Of a stretch of DNA of 64,000 bases, positions 9,176 through 18,439 are shown piece after piece. Both the position numbers and the translations under genes were made by a program. The notes under the pieces are model-generated. The model ran no database searches and had not been told where the DNA came from. It worked only from the letters and a program-made list of their open reading frames with translations. Position 1 is the first letter of the stretch; every line of letters begins with the position of its first letter. The DNA is from Marinomonas polaris DSM 16579 (GTDB lineage Bacteria; Pseudomonadota; Gammaproteobacteria; Pseudomonadales; Marinomonadaceae): NCBI RefSeq assembly GCF_900129155.1, contig NZ_FQVF01000018.1:53008-117007 (forward strand), given 5' to 3'.

Positions 9176-10099
9176 ATGAGTCGCTCTATCTCAACAGAGA
9201 AAATATTACTGCAACATAAGCGCGCGCCAGTACAGTTGGTCGAAAATCGTGTTTGTTTTGCTGGGCCACACTCCGAGCTCAGTATTTACGACACTTATGA
9301 GCAAGCACAAAAAGTCAGCTTAAAAGCCGACTCTTTGCTTTATTGTGGAATGGTTACAGGAGCAAAAGTCATGCACACCAAAGAGCATGACAATATTCCT
9401 TTTCTTCCCCATGAATCTTTTATATTGGCACCAAAAGAAGAAGTCTTTATTGATTTCCCCGAAGCACAATTTCATCGCCCAACTACATGTCTCACCATTG
9501 CTATTTCACAAGAACGAGTAGCACAAATTTGTGATCGCATGAATGACATTATGGTGGAATCTTTACCCTCTGGCGTCGCACTAGATCCAAACCAACACCT
9601 GCACACCCTACATACTCAAGCAACGCAGCAGGTCATCGATAGACTTACCAGTGACTTTCTTCGCAATGATCCAGACAGAGATTTACTCGTCGACTTTGGT
9701 GTAAGTGAATTGGTCACTCGAATAATCCGACATCATGGTCGAGACGCTCTATTACGCTTCACCCAACGCTCACCAGATGCAAATGGTCTCACTTGTGTTA
9801 TCCAATGTATCGAACAAAACCTAGCACAACCTTTGGATATAAATCAGCTAGCTAAGATGGCCTGTATGAGCCGTAGTCGCTTCTACGAAAGCTTTAAACG
9901 TCAACTAGGCTGCACGCCATTAGAATATCAACATCAACGCAGAATGAGCCGCGCTTACCAGCGTCTACAAGAAAAATGTTCAGTAACGGAAGTGAGTTAT
10001 GAACTAGGTTACTTAAGTTTGAGTCACTTTAGCCGACGTTTCCATCAACACTTTGGTATGTCGCCTCGTCAAGCAACACAAACTCAGCTCAATTCATAA
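9176..10099 (+). CDS. AraC-family transcriptional regulator
   Basis: A 307-residue regulator with an AraC_N-type N-terminal domain (residues about 20-190) and a C-terminal double helix-turn-helix (about 205-300: LDINQLAKMACMSRSRFYESFKRQLG then VSYELGYLSLSHFSRRFHQHFGMSPRQ). It is divergent from the exaC-type aldehyde dehydrogenase, so it is likely to sense an alcohol, aldehyde or related effector and activate that gene. This is inferred from position only. Convergent with an MFS gene 13 bp downstream. Confidence 0.92.
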   Translation: MSRSISTEKILLQHKRAPVQLVENRVCFAGPHSELSIYDTYEQAQKVSLKADSLLYCGMVTGAKVMHTKEHDNIPFLPHESFILAPKEEVFIDFPEAQFHRPTTCLTIAISQERVAQICDRMNDIMVESLPSGVALDPNQHLHTLHTQATQQVIDRLTSDFLRNDPDRDLLVDFGVSELVTRIIRHHGRDALLRFTQRSPDANGLTCVIQCIEQNLAQPLDINQLAKMACMSRSRFYESFKRQLGCTPLEYQHQRRMSRAYQRLQEKCSVTEVSYELGYLSLSHFSRRFHQHFGMSPRQATQTQLNS

Positions 10100-10111
10100 C
10101 AGAAGATAGAA

Positions 10112-11329
10112 CTAAAAGGCGTGTCCTGACTTGGATTTGCAGTACATGAAAACAACCAGCATAAAAATTAGCCCAAACATTAAACCAAAAAATGGGACCA
10201 ACTGACCAAGCTGGTACAAAGAAGCCAAAATAACAGGCCCCAATGCAGCTCCCAGCCCTTGCATAGAAGCATTCATGCTTGCCAAGCGACTCTGTTGATC
10301 ATCTTTTACCAACAAAGTTTGCGCGGTCACTATGCCCGGAAACAAGAACCCAAAGCCTGCACCAAACAATCCCATGGCAAACAAAACACCAGCGTAGGAA
10401 TCTAAAAAGATAAATGCCAGCTGAGCCAGCACTCCGACGCCAACCCCAGAAAAAATCAAAGTCACTACACCAAGCTGGAATCGTGGTACCAATATCATTT
10501 GTACTAGAATGCTAAAGCAAGACATAGTCATCATGGCAAACCCCAACTGATGCGTAGTTTGGGCGACATCAAGCTGAAACCTATCCTGAATCAAAAAGCT
10601 CATAATTTGTTGAACACCTGTCATCGATAAGATGGACAAAGAAGACATGCACAAAAATGGCATAACCGGCTGAGTAAGCCAATTGATCTTAGGTGGTTTC
10701 ACAAATTGACGCACATGCTTAGTATCTTTTACAAAAAATACCACCAGCAAAGCGATGCTACCCGCCAAAAAGGCAATGATATAGAAAGGCGCAGTCAGTC
10801 CTAAACTACTCAATAAAGACGCAAAAGCTGGACCTAAAATCATCCCTATACTAAAAGCTGCACCAATCATAGCAATGGTAGAACTACGATGTTTAATGTC
10901 AGTATGAGCGATTAAATAGGTCTGAACAGAAGGTAAAACACCAGCAATTCCAAGGGAAAAAATAATACGCAAACCGAACACCAAATAATAGGTTTCCTCC
11001 GCTGACAAATGCTTAGCCAAGGCTTCTTGCAGCACAAATCCTGTCAGCGTAATGGTCACTGCATAGCTACTCATACCGATAATCACCGAACGCACACGGC
11101 CAATTCGATTAATGATGCCACCCCATAAAAAAGCAGCAACAACAAAGGTTGCGGCGCCTGCGGTAATAAGCGTACTGATTCGAACATCAGCCAAACCAAT
11201 TTCACGACCAATTGGCGGTAAAGACGTAAATATAAAAGACTGCCCAATCCCTACCGCCATCAAACAAGATAACAATAACCAACGGGACAAACGCTCATGA
11301 AGAGAGGAGTAGGTTTCGGAATTAATCAA
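10112..11329 (-). CDS. MFS transporter (drug-efflux-like)
   Basis: A 405-residue inner-membrane protein with about 12 hydrophobic segments. The loop between helices 2 and 3 contains GGIINRIGRVRSVIIG, the MFS motif A pattern, and the region of helix 5 (GAAFSIGMILGPAFASLL) resembles motif C of drug:H+ antiporters such as TetA. Substrate unknown. It ends 13 bp from the AraC gene (convergent) and starts 380 bp from another MFS gene transcribed the other way. Confidence 0.88.
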   Translation of the reverse strand: MINSETYSSLHERLSRWLLLSCLMAVGIGQSFIFTSLPPIGREIGLADVRISTLITAGAATFVVAAFLWGGIINRIGRVRSVIIGMSSYAVTITLTGFVLQEALAKHLSAEETYYLVFGLRIIFSLGIAGVLPSVQTYLIAHTDIKHRSSTIAMIGAAFSIGMILGPAFASLLSSLGLTAPFYIIAFLAGSIALLVVFFVKDTKHVRQFVKPPKINWLTQPVMPFLCMSSLSILSMTGVQQIMSFLIQDRFQLDVAQTTHQLGFAMMTMSCFSILVQMILVPRFQLGVVTLIFSGVGVGVLAQLAFIFLDSYAGVLFAMGLFGAGFGFLFPGIVTAQTLLVKDDQQSRLASMNASMQGLGAALGPVILASLYQLGQLVPFFGLMFGLIFMLVVFMYCKSKSGHAF

Positions 11330-11709
11330 TGCATATCCTTGATATCAAACTAGCAGTTCAGTCTGCCTAAATAGCAGATCTTTTTAAACAAGCAGGTGGC
11401 GTAAACTTGATCTCATAAAAGGGCTATTTATCATCCTGATAAACTGCGCAATAAATTATCATATCCTGGTGTTTTTTTCTGGCCATTATGAGTAAAACCA
11501 AGGATTTAAAATGGAAATAACGACTATCAAGAAATAATCAGAAAAGCTTAGGTTTTCTTTTTGCACCAACGATAGAAAAATGCGTAAAATCATTTTTATA
11601 ATAAATGTACCTTCTCGCTCACTCCCGTTAAAAATGGCCGAATTCCCAAAATTAACGTGCTTAACGAGTGCGCTAATGACTGTTTCAGCAATGAAAAAGA
11701 AAGGAAATC
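11330..11709. other. Intergenic region between two divergent MFS genes
   Basis: 380 bp without a credible coding frame. It must hold both divergent promoters. No strong palindrome, terminator or RNA gene was recognised; the last 10 bp carry the AGGAAAT ribosome site of the gene at 11710. Confidence 0.6.
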
Positions 11710-12921
11710 ATGCAGCCTCTTTTTAAACACCCAAATTTTGTCCATTTCTGGATCGGGCAGATAGCCTCTTCTTTTGCTTTTCAAATGCTCAGTGTTGGTA
11801 TTGGCTGGCAAATGTACGATCTAACCAACAGCCCAATGGCACTAGGTCTAGTGGGACTTTGCCAGTTTCTCCCGCAACTACTACTAACCTTGGTAGTAGG
11901 ACATGTCGCAGATCGCTACAACCGTCGGTTAATTTGCGTTTGCACTCGCTTCACCATGGCTATGACGGTCGGAATACTAGCCTATGGTAATATGACATCG
12001 ACTATCTCAGCCGAGATGATTTATATTTGCGCTGCACTCCTAGGCACAGCGAGAGCCTTTGAAATGCCTGCAAATCAGGCTATTTTACCCAATCTTATTC
12101 CTAGCGAACTATTATCTCGAGCTGTCAGCGCGATTGCCTCAGCAAGAGAAATATCGGTTATCGCAGGGCCTGCACTTGGTGGCTTAATTTATCTTTTAGG
12201 GCCAACTACACTCTATTTATCGAGCATGAGTTGCTTCTTAATTTCTTGCGTCATTATGTTCTTTTTACATTACAACTTTACGGTAAAAACTAAGTCGCCA
12301 ATTAGCATTGAGCACCTATTCGGTGGACTCACTTTTATACGCGGAAACAAAGTCATATTAGGCTCGGTATCATTAGATATGTTCGCGGTTTTATTAGGTG
12401 GCGCTACCGCTCTCTTACCTATTGTGGCAAAAGACATTCTTCATACTGGTCCATGGGGATTAGGTTTATTACGTTGTGCTCCAGCACTTGGCGCATTACT
12501 CATGTCGGTGTACTTAGCACGTCGTCCGTTAACCCACAGCGTGGGGAAAATTATGTTTGCCGCAGTGGCTATTTTTGGTGTTGCAACCATTCTATTTGGT
12601 TTATCTGAAAACCTTATTCTATCGATGCTTGCCTTAGTTCTCCTAGGCTCGTCTGACATGATCAGCGTTGTTATCCGCTCAACGCTTGTACAGTTAGAAA
12701 CTCCGGATGAAATGCGCGGTCGAGTCAGTGCCGCTAACTCTGTATTTATTGGCAGTTCAAACCAATTAGGGGAATTTGAATCTGGGGTAACTGCAGCATG
12801 GTTCGGCGTGGTTCCAGCCATTGTTATCGGCGGAGTCGGAACCATTGCTATCGTTGGTATTTGGATGTATTTGTTCCCAACCTTATTAAAGCGTCACACA
12901 TTAGACAAAGAAAACGATTAG
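11710..12921 (+). CDS. MFS transporter, EntS-like (MFS_3 type)
   Basis: A 403-residue 12-helix transporter. The start MQPLFKHPNFVHFWIGQIASSFAFQM and the motif-A loop VGHVADRYNRRLICV, followed by AFEMPANQAILPNLIP, are typical of the EntS-like exporter group (enterobactin export and macrolide efflux relatives). No siderophore genes lie nearby, so a siderophore role is not supported. Ribosome site AGGAAA precedes the ATG. Convergent with the next MFS gene, 28 bp apart. Confidence 0.9.
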   Translation: MQPLFKHPNFVHFWIGQIASSFAFQMLSVGIGWQMYDLTNSPMALGLVGLCQFLPQLLLTLVVGHVADRYNRRLICVCTRFTMAMTVGILAYGNMTSTISAEMIYICAALLGTARAFEMPANQAILPNLIPSELLSRAVSAIASAREISVIAGPALGGLIYLLGPTTLYLSSMSCFLISCVIMFFLHYNFTVKTKSPISIEHLFGGLTFIRGNKVILGSVSLDMFAVLLGGATALLPIVAKDILHTGPWGLGLLRCAPALGALLMSVYLARRPLTHSVGKIMFAAVAIFGVATILFGLSENLILSMLALVLLGSSDMISVVIRSTLVQLETPDEMRGRVSAANSVFIGSSNQLGEFESGVTAAWFGVVPAIVIGGVGTIAIVGIWMYLFPTLLKRHTLDKEND

Positions 12922-12949
12922 CGTTCTTATGTTGGGATTGTGCTTACAC

Positions 12950-14125
12950 TCAGGAAGCACGTCTTAAAATAATGTGGAACAAACCAAACAGTAGCACCGC
13001 ATAAAACAAAAAGCTGATGGTTAAAGAGGTCAGCCCAAAGTGTCCGCCAATCAAACCACTTAAAAATGGCAAGGTCATGGCTCCAGACACCGCAGCGCTC
13101 ATTTGAAAGCCGATTGCATGCACTGAATACTTTTTTCCAACTCGTGTGACTGTTTGTGAAATCATACAAGGGAAAATGGGCGCCGCGCAGAAGCCCATTA
13201 ATGCCAAACCAAAATAACTCGTATAAGGTGTCGCACTCATTGTAAAAGAGAGTGCGCCTAAGGCGACACCAGCCAAACAAAGACGCAATAATTGATCTAC
13301 GGCAAAACGCTCCACTAGGAACCCAAAAATTGCCCGACCAAATGCTAAAGCGCCCCAATAAACAGCTACCCAAGTTCCTGCGCTGGCTAATGAAATACCG
13401 CGAGATTCCGTCATCACAGTAAATGCCCACTGCCCAACACCCACTTCAACACCTGAATATAAAAAGAAAAACGCAATTTGAAAACGAATAACGGGGTGCT
13501 TCAATGCCTGAAATTGGGTAATTGCTGGCGTGTCATCTGCTTGAGTGCCAGCTTTTTTGGGGGCATGTTTATCGCTTTCCCAAAGGTGTCGACTAAATAT
13601 AAATACCATCGCCATGACAAACAATATAGTCGCGAGAACAGCATAACCCAACCGCCAATTCTGAGAAAAACTTACCAAAACTGTTGTAACAATAATAGGT
13701 CCAGCGGTTGCGCCTACACCGAATGCGGCGTGCAACCAATTCATATGACGGGTAGTAAAATGCTCTGCTGCGTAAGCATTAAGCCCTGCATCAATAGCAC
13801 CTGAGCCCATACCAATTACAATAGAAAACAAGACAAAAATAATAAATGAGGAACTGAAATAGAAACCGAAAAGACCGCAACTCACCAGCAAGCTACTGAT
13901 AACTAGCAACCAACCGACACCAAAGCGAGCCATGAAATAACCGACTGAAAAGCTCGACATTAGATAGCCCACGCCACCAGCGGCAATAACTAAACCCAGC
14001 CAGCCGGTAGGGACACCAAATTCAGTCCGAACAAATGGCCAATTGATACCATGCGCGGCGTCAGGTAAGCCCAGACTAATAAAGCCTAAATAGGCAATAA
14101 ATAACAACACGCCAGATGTGCGCAT
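12950..14125 (-). CDS. MFS transporter (sugar-permease/FucP-like subgroup)
   Basis: A 391-residue 12-helix protein. SLGLPDAAHGINWPFVRTEFGVP at the start and GMGSGAIDAGLNAYAAEHF followed by NWLHAAFGVGATAGP in helix 4-5 are typical of a group of MFS proteins annotated as FucP-like or fosmidomycin-resistance-like; the substrate is unknown. A perfect 10+10-bp palindrome (14137-14159) lies just upstream of its ribosome site (AAGGAT), suggesting repression by a dimeric regulator. It is convergent with the MFS gene at 11710-12921; no local regulator gene is adjacent. Confidence 0.88.
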   Translation of the reverse strand: MRTSGVLLFIAYLGFISLGLPDAAHGINWPFVRTEFGVPTGWLGLVIAAGGVGYLMSSFSVGYFMARFGVGWLLVISSLLVSCGLFGFYFSSSFIIFVLFSIVIGMGSGAIDAGLNAYAAEHFTTRHMNWLHAAFGVGATAGPIIVTTVLVSFSQNWRLGYAVLATILFVMAMVFIFSRHLWESDKHAPKKAGTQADDTPAITQFQALKHPVIRFQIAFFFLYSGVEVGVGQWAFTVMTESRGISLASAGTWVAVYWGALAFGRAIFGFLVERFAVDQLLRLCLAGVALGALSFTMSATPYTSYFGLALMGFCAAPIFPCMISQTVTRVGKKYSVHAIGFQMSAAVSGAMTLPFLSGLIGGHFGLTSLTISFLFYAVLLFGLFHIILRRAS

Positions 14126-14136
14126 GAAATATCCTT

Positions 14137-14159
14137 GTTCAAATAAAGATTATTTGAAC
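14137..14159. promoter_or_regulatory. Palindrome immediately upstream of an MFS gene (candidate operator)
   Basis: Arms GTTCAAATAA and TTATTTGAAC match perfectly around the 3-base centre AGA. The element ends 12 bp before the ATG of the MFS gene at 14125, abutting the ribosome site, where bound repressor or the RNA hairpin would block expression. Confidence 0.55.
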
Positions 14160-14193
14160 CCATTCATTGGACAAATAAAATCTTTAAAATAAC

Positions 14194-14469
14194 TTAATGC
14201 CACTTACGCTTATCTTTTTCAATAGTCTTCCATTTCCAGTTTGGCGCTTCACCTTTCCAGTAATAACAAGCAATCAAAATAAGCGTGCTAATTACCATAG
14301 ACACGGCCCATTTAAGCAGCTCAGTTTTTGGATCATTCACGATGCTAATAACGACGACCGTCAACAGGTATAGGGCTAAAACAGCCCACCCTTGCCAGGT
14401 GTTTGGCCTACCCCAACCCCAACCATTCTTTTTTGCTGGAAACCAAACTGTCTTCTTTTTATCCGTCAT
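14194..14469 (-). CDS. Small two-helix membrane protein
   Basis: A 91-residue protein starting MTDKKKTVWFPAKK, with two hydrophobic segments (residues about 27-43 and 54-69) and a Trp-rich cytoplasmic N-terminus containing NGWGWGRPNTWQGW. The same W-G-W-G-x-P-x-T-W-Q-G pattern occurs in small membrane proteins annotated as hypothetical in many proteobacteria; no function is known to me. A longer start at 14511 exists but the ATG at 14469 has a better spaced G-rich ribosome site. Located downstream of folE's terminator, so separately transcribed. Confidence 0.72.
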   Translation of the reverse strand: MTDKKKTVWFPAKKNGWGWGRPNTWQGWAVLALYLLTVVVISIVNDPKTELLKWAVSMVISTLILIACYYWKGEAPNWKWKTIEKDKRKWH

Positions 14470-14531
14470 ATCAAAAACCCCAGAGCTAAATAATGCTATA
14501 TGCTGAAACACTTTGCCTTAATTCAGCCCAT

Positions 14532-14563
14532 AAAAAAAGAGCCTACGTGAGCAGACTCTTTTT
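14532..14563 (-). terminator. Rho-independent terminator after folE
   Basis: AAAAAGAG pairs with CTCTTTTT (14534-14541 with 14556-14563), with one mismatch and two more pairs before the loop. The A-rich left side supplies the T-tract on the - strand. It lies about 95 bp beyond the folE stop. Confidence 0.65.
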
Positions 14564-14658
14564 ATTGAGATTAATAATTCTACTTTTGTGCTTGATGATT
14601 ATGTCTAAAGTACTAATCTAGTCAGCTTATATCTTACAGACTCTTATCTTGCGAGCTC

Positions 14659-15342
14659 TTATCTTGCAAGGAATTCACCACGCGTTTTGTCGCTGCGTTT
14701 AAACAGTCCACCTAGAGCGGTGGTTTGAGTTGAAGAACTCGCATCCATAACGCCTCGAGCTTTTACGCAATAGTGCACGGCACTAATACTTACCGCAACG
14801 TTGTCGGTTTCAAGTAAGGCTTGCAAGGTGACTAGAATCTGCTGAGTAAGACGTTCTTGTACCTGCGGACGCTGGGCAAAGAAACGCACTATACGGTTGA
14901 TTTTAGACAAACCTATAATTTTCGTTTTAGGTAAATAAGCAACTTTCGCTAAACCATCAATGGTCACAAAATGATGCTCACAAGTACTGGTGAAACTAAT
15001 ATCGCTTACTTTCACCATTTCATCTACTTGCATCTTATTTTCGATCACAGTAATTTTTGGAAACTGTGCGTAATCCAAACCAGAAAAGATTTCTTTGACG
15101 TACATTTTAGCAATACGGTGTGGCGTTTCAGCCAAGCTATCATCGGTCAAATCTAGACCAAGCGTTGTAACCACATCTTCAAATGCACTTTTAATACGCT
15201 GGTATTTTTCTTCGCTCGTCAAACCATTATCAATCATCGGGGTTTCTAAACCACTATTGATAAGAGCATCGCGTACTTTTATCGCCTCATTAGACAACAC
15301 AAGGCGGTTTAAATTAGTTTGTTCAGCTGTGTTAGCTTTCAT
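14659..15342 (-). CDS. folE: GTP cyclohydrolase I
   Basis: Converts GTP to 7,8-dihydroneopterin triphosphate, the first step to folate and monapterin. The 227 residues match E. coli FolE (222). The zinc ligands are visible as Cys121 and His124 in [12 protein letters not shown] and Cys192 in VHYCVKARG; the [23 protein letters not shown] block is the family core. It lies 73 bp downstream of folM on the same strand, so the two are likely an operon making tetrahydromonapterin or folate. Terminator at 14532-14563. Confidence 0.97.
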   Translation of the reverse strand: MKANTAEQTNLNRLVLSNEAIKVRDALINSGLETPMIDNGLTSEEKYQRIKSAFEDVVTTLGLDLTDDSLAETPHRIAKMYVKEIFSGLDYAQFPKITVIENKMQVDEMVKVSDISFTSTCEHHFVTIDGLAKVAYLPKTKIIGLSKINRIVRFFAQRPQVQERLTQQILVTLQALLETDNVAVSISAVHYCVKARGVMDASSSTQTTALGGLFKRSDKTRGEFLAR

Positions 15343-15415
15343 ATGTTTGTCCTAAGTTGCTTAACCCTGTCTCATGACATGAAGGCGTTCAAAAAAAGAA
15401 GTCCCATTCGGCGAG

Positions 15416-16138
15416 TTAGACCAAATGCCGGCCTCCATCAAGTGACAAGGTTCGACCTGTCATATAGCGACTGTCTAATATGTACTGTATCGCTAGCACA
15501 CCTTCTTGCTCCCCTGGCTCCTTGCGCAGCAAGGATTTATTCAATGCTTTGTTCCGGTATTCTGTGTCATCGCCACTGTTAAACATTAAAAGTGACGGTG
15601 CGATCGCATTAACCTTAATTCGAGGTGCAAATCGTTTAGCAAACGAGCAAGTTAAGTTTGCTAAGCCTGCTTTACTCGCAGCATAAGCTATGTGTTTATC
15701 ACTGCCTTTTTCAGCTACATAATCCGTCATGTGAATAATGTCTGCTTGTCCGTCTTGCTCAGAACCCGCACATAATAATGCTTCGAAGGCCAGATTTATA
15801 CGATAAGGCGCAAATACGTGGACTTGCCACATTTTTTCCATTAATAACGCCGTATCCAAACAATCTTCTTCAGACTCCCACTCAGAAGCATTATGAATAA
15901 TCCCACCAAGTGCCGAATACCGACCTTGTATTCTAGCAATAAATTCATCCACACCAGAGATGGATGAAAAATCAGCCTGTATACAAGAAATCCCCTGTCC
16001 TTCTAATATGGCAATGTCTTCTCGTTCTCTGCGATAAGTAATAATTACCTCATATCCTTGAGCAACTAACGCTTTAGCACAGGCAAGACCTAGGCGCTGC
16101 CCTCCGCCTGTAATAATAATTGGCATTTTACGCGTCAT
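15416..16138 (-). CDS. folM: Dihydromonapterin reductase (SDR family)
   Basis: NADPH-dependent short-chain reductase that reduces dihydromonapterin (and dihydrofolate). The 240-residue length equals E. coli FolM. The nucleotide-binding loop is PIIITGGGQRLGLACA (residues 5-20), the form found in FolM and pteridine reductases rather than classical GxxxGIG. The catalytic Tyr-x-x-x-Lys is in IAYAASKAGLANL. HNASEWESEE is another FolM-like block. It is first in an operon with folE, supporting a pterin role. Confidence 0.93.
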   Translation of the reverse strand: MTRKMPIIITGGGQRLGLACAKALVAQGYEVIITYRREREDIAILEGQGISCIQADFSSISGVDEFIARIQGRYSALGGIIHNASEWESEEDCLDTALLMEKMWQVHVFAPYRINLAFEALLCAGSEQDGQADIIHMTDYVAEKGSDKHIAYAASKAGLANLTCSFAKRFAPRIKVNAIAPSLLMFNSGDDTEYRNKALNKSLLRKEPGEQEGVLAIQYILDSRYMTGRTLSLDGGRHLV

Positions 16139-16386
16139 TAGTATCCGTTCCTACTGAGTTATCATCATTAACTACATGAAAAAATACTATCGATTCAACA
16201 TCTGTATTTTGTTTCAGCCAACGTTTAATTCTTCGGCTAACCTTAGATACGTGCGCTTTTAAAAAAGAGATCAATCGATATCATCTAAAACATTTTTTTC
16301 TACGTATCCATTGAACCACTTTTCATTAATAAGTTCTAAAAAATGCGTTGTTGAATTTCACTATCCAACTAAAAGAAGGAATTGCG

Positions 16387-17310
16387 ATGACCTTACTAAC
16401 AGAAAGATCGACCGATACATCATTAACAAGCGGCAGTATTCCCCAGGAAGCTTTCGATTGGTACGACGAATACGCTCATGGCGACATAGATCGGCGCACC
16501 TTTTTATCTCGCCTTGGAACACTTAGCGTAACTGGATTAACTCTTTCCGTCGTCGCTGGAGCACTAACCCCCAACTACGCGTTGGCGGAGCAAGTGTCAT
16601 TTAATGACCCAGATATTAGAGCTAGTTATGTGGTATACGATTCACCCAATGGGCACGGTAAAGCTCGCGGCTATTTAGTTATTCCAAAAAACGTCAATGA
16701 TGACAACAAAGCCCCAGCCGTGCTGGTTGCTCACGAAAACCGTGGTCTTAACCCATATATAGAAGATGTCGCCAGACGCTTAGCAAAAGCAGGATTTATC
16801 GCCTTTGCTCCTGATGCGCTGTTCCCTTTGGGTGGTTATCCTGGCAATGACGATAAAGGCCGAGAAATGCAGAAAACACTGGATGGAAATAAGATTGAAG
16901 GTGATTTCATGGATGCGGCAACTTTATTGAAAAAACATGAATTAAGTACTGGCAAAGTCGGCATGGTCGGCTTTTGTTATGGCGGTTACTTAACCAATGC
17001 CTTGGCCGCTTCAATGCCAGATACTATCGATGCTGGCGCACCTTATTACGGCACACCAGCTAAGTCCAACATAGATAAAATAAAAGCACCGTTGCAGCTA
17101 CATTTTGCCGAATTGGATAAACGAGTGAATGATACTTGGCAAGATTACGAAGCAGCGCTAAAGGCTAATAAGGTTGATTACACAGCCTATGTGTATGCTC
17201 AAGCAAATCATGGTTTTCACAATGATTCCACAGCTCGTTACCAAGAGAAAAACGCCGAGCTGGCATGGGAACGCACCATTAGTTTTTTCAAAAAGACATT
17301 AAGCGCTTAA
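16387..17310 (+). CDS. Dienelactone-hydrolase-family protein with Tat signal
   Basis: An alpha/beta hydrolase of 307 residues from the ATG at 16387, which has AAGGA 6 nt upstream; the longer frame from 16348 lacks this. Residues 36-40 (RRTFL) followed by a hydrophobic stretch and AxA near residue 67 form a twin-arginine signal, so export to the periplasm is likely. The nucleophile is cysteine in VGFCYGGY, as in dienelactone hydrolases, and the catalytic histidine is in NHGFHND; an acidic triad member is probably in AELDKRVND. The true substrate is unknown. Divergent from folM. Confidence 0.9.
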   Translation: MTLLTERSTDTSLTSGSIPQEAFDWYDEYAHGDIDRRTFLSRLGTLSVTGLTLSVVAGALTPNYALAEQVSFNDPDIRASYVVYDSPNGHGKARGYLVIPKNVNDDNKAPAVLVAHENRGLNPYIEDVARRLAKAGFIAFAPDALFPLGGYPGNDDKGREMQKTLDGNKIEGDFMDAATLLKKHELSTGKVGMVGFCYGGYLTNALAASMPDTIDAGAPYYGTPAKSNIDKIKAPLQLHFAELDKRVNDTWQDYEAALKANKVDYTAYVYAQANHGFHNDSTARYQEKNAELAWERTISFFKKTLSA

Positions 17311-17338
17311 TCTATGTAAGGCGTTACGGACGACTAGC

Positions 17339-18439
17339 TTAAGCCGTAACGCCTTTAATATTCTTCACATTAATGGAAGACGATGCTTCATTGTATTTAA
17401 AATCAATACCGCGAACATTCGGTGTTTGTCGCCACAAGGACTCACACAAATCAGATACGCTGATATCATTACTAGATTGCAGCCAAGCAACAACTGCACG
17501 GGCGACATTCGGGTAAGATATCTGTACCACTCGGCTAGTTTCTAGCCATTCTTTAATCACTTGTGAATTTAAAACATCACTTGTTTTAGCTATGCCTAAA
17601 AAATCTAGTGCAATGGCATTGGAATGCTGTTCAATTTGACCTTTTAATGGTTTTGCTAAAATACGACGGCCAAGCTGTAAGGCCTCAGAATTTAATTCAA
17701 ATCCTGCATTACAAAGTACAGATTCGCATTCACCTAAGTTCTTTTGAAATACTTCTCGACCAAAAGGGAACACTTCTATATTGCCATACACACCAGGCTC
17801 AATATCTTTGCAATGAAGACGGAAACGATAATTCGGCACGCCATCTAGCCAATCCAACACAGCTTCACTGTTTTCAAAAGGCAGATAAACTAAAACTTGC
17901 TCAGGATCGGCCATGTTTTTTATTTGCTGGGCATGAATAAGTGGCGGCAAAATGGGATGACCAAAGTGATGCCAATGAGCACCTAGCTGAGTCGCAGCGG
18001 GCGCAAAGTTTGACATTATCCACTGGGCAATAAAGTTCTTCTTATAGCGAGGAATATCATATTTAAATGCATACTGATGACCAAACCCTACGCAAGGCAC
18101 ACCTTGACGTTTGGCCGCCCAAGCGACAATAGGCTCAAAATCCGTAATCACCAAATCGTAACCACGGGTATCTATCGAGCGAATGTCTCGGTACAGCTTA
18201 TAAAAATTGGCACTTTTACAAGTTGCGTACAGATCTAGTTGCCCATTTCGCGCCACAAAGCTCAAACCTTGGAAGGTTCGATAGTTACCAAATACTGCCA
18301 TATCAAAGTAATCTTCTGGCGGACGACCAGAAAAAACAAAATCAACTTCTACGCCAGCAGCATGCATTTCTGCTGCCATAGCTCTTGCTCGAGTAATATG
18401 GCCATTACCTGTTCCTTGAACACCGTACAATATTTTCAT
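17339..18439 (-). CDS. Glycosyltransferase of the MJ1255/VC2487 family
   Basis: A 366-residue GT-B-type protein starting MKILYGVQGTGNGHITRARAM, the typical N-terminus of this family, whose members resemble MurG/UGT-like transferases. The C-terminal half has NAGFELNSEALQLGRRILAKPLKGQIEQ, which corresponds to the nucleotide-sugar-binding region. The start at 18439 overlaps the stop codon of the PAP2 gene by ATGA, indicating translational coupling; a longer in-frame start at 18589 would lie inside that gene and was rejected. Acceptor and donor are unknown; with a PAP2 phosphatase a lipid or envelope-glycan role is plausible. Confidence 0.9.
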   Translation of the reverse strand: MKILYGVQGTGNGHITRARAMAAEMHAAGVEVDFVFSGRPPEDYFDMAVFGNYRTFQGLSFVARNGQLDLYATCKSANFYKLYRDIRSIDTRGYDLVITDFEPIVAWAAKRQGVPCVGFGHQYAFKYDIPRYKKNFIAQWIMSNFAPAATQLGAHWHHFGHPILPPLIHAQQIKNMADPEQVLVYLPFENSEAVLDWLDGVPNYRFRLHCKDIEPGVYGNIEVFPFGREVFQKNLGECESVLCNAGFELNSEALQLGRRILAKPLKGQIEQHSNAIALDFLGIAKTSDVLNSQVIKEWLETSRVVQISYPNVARAVVAWLQSSNDISVSDLCESLWRQTPNVRGIDFKYNEASSSINVKNIKGVTA

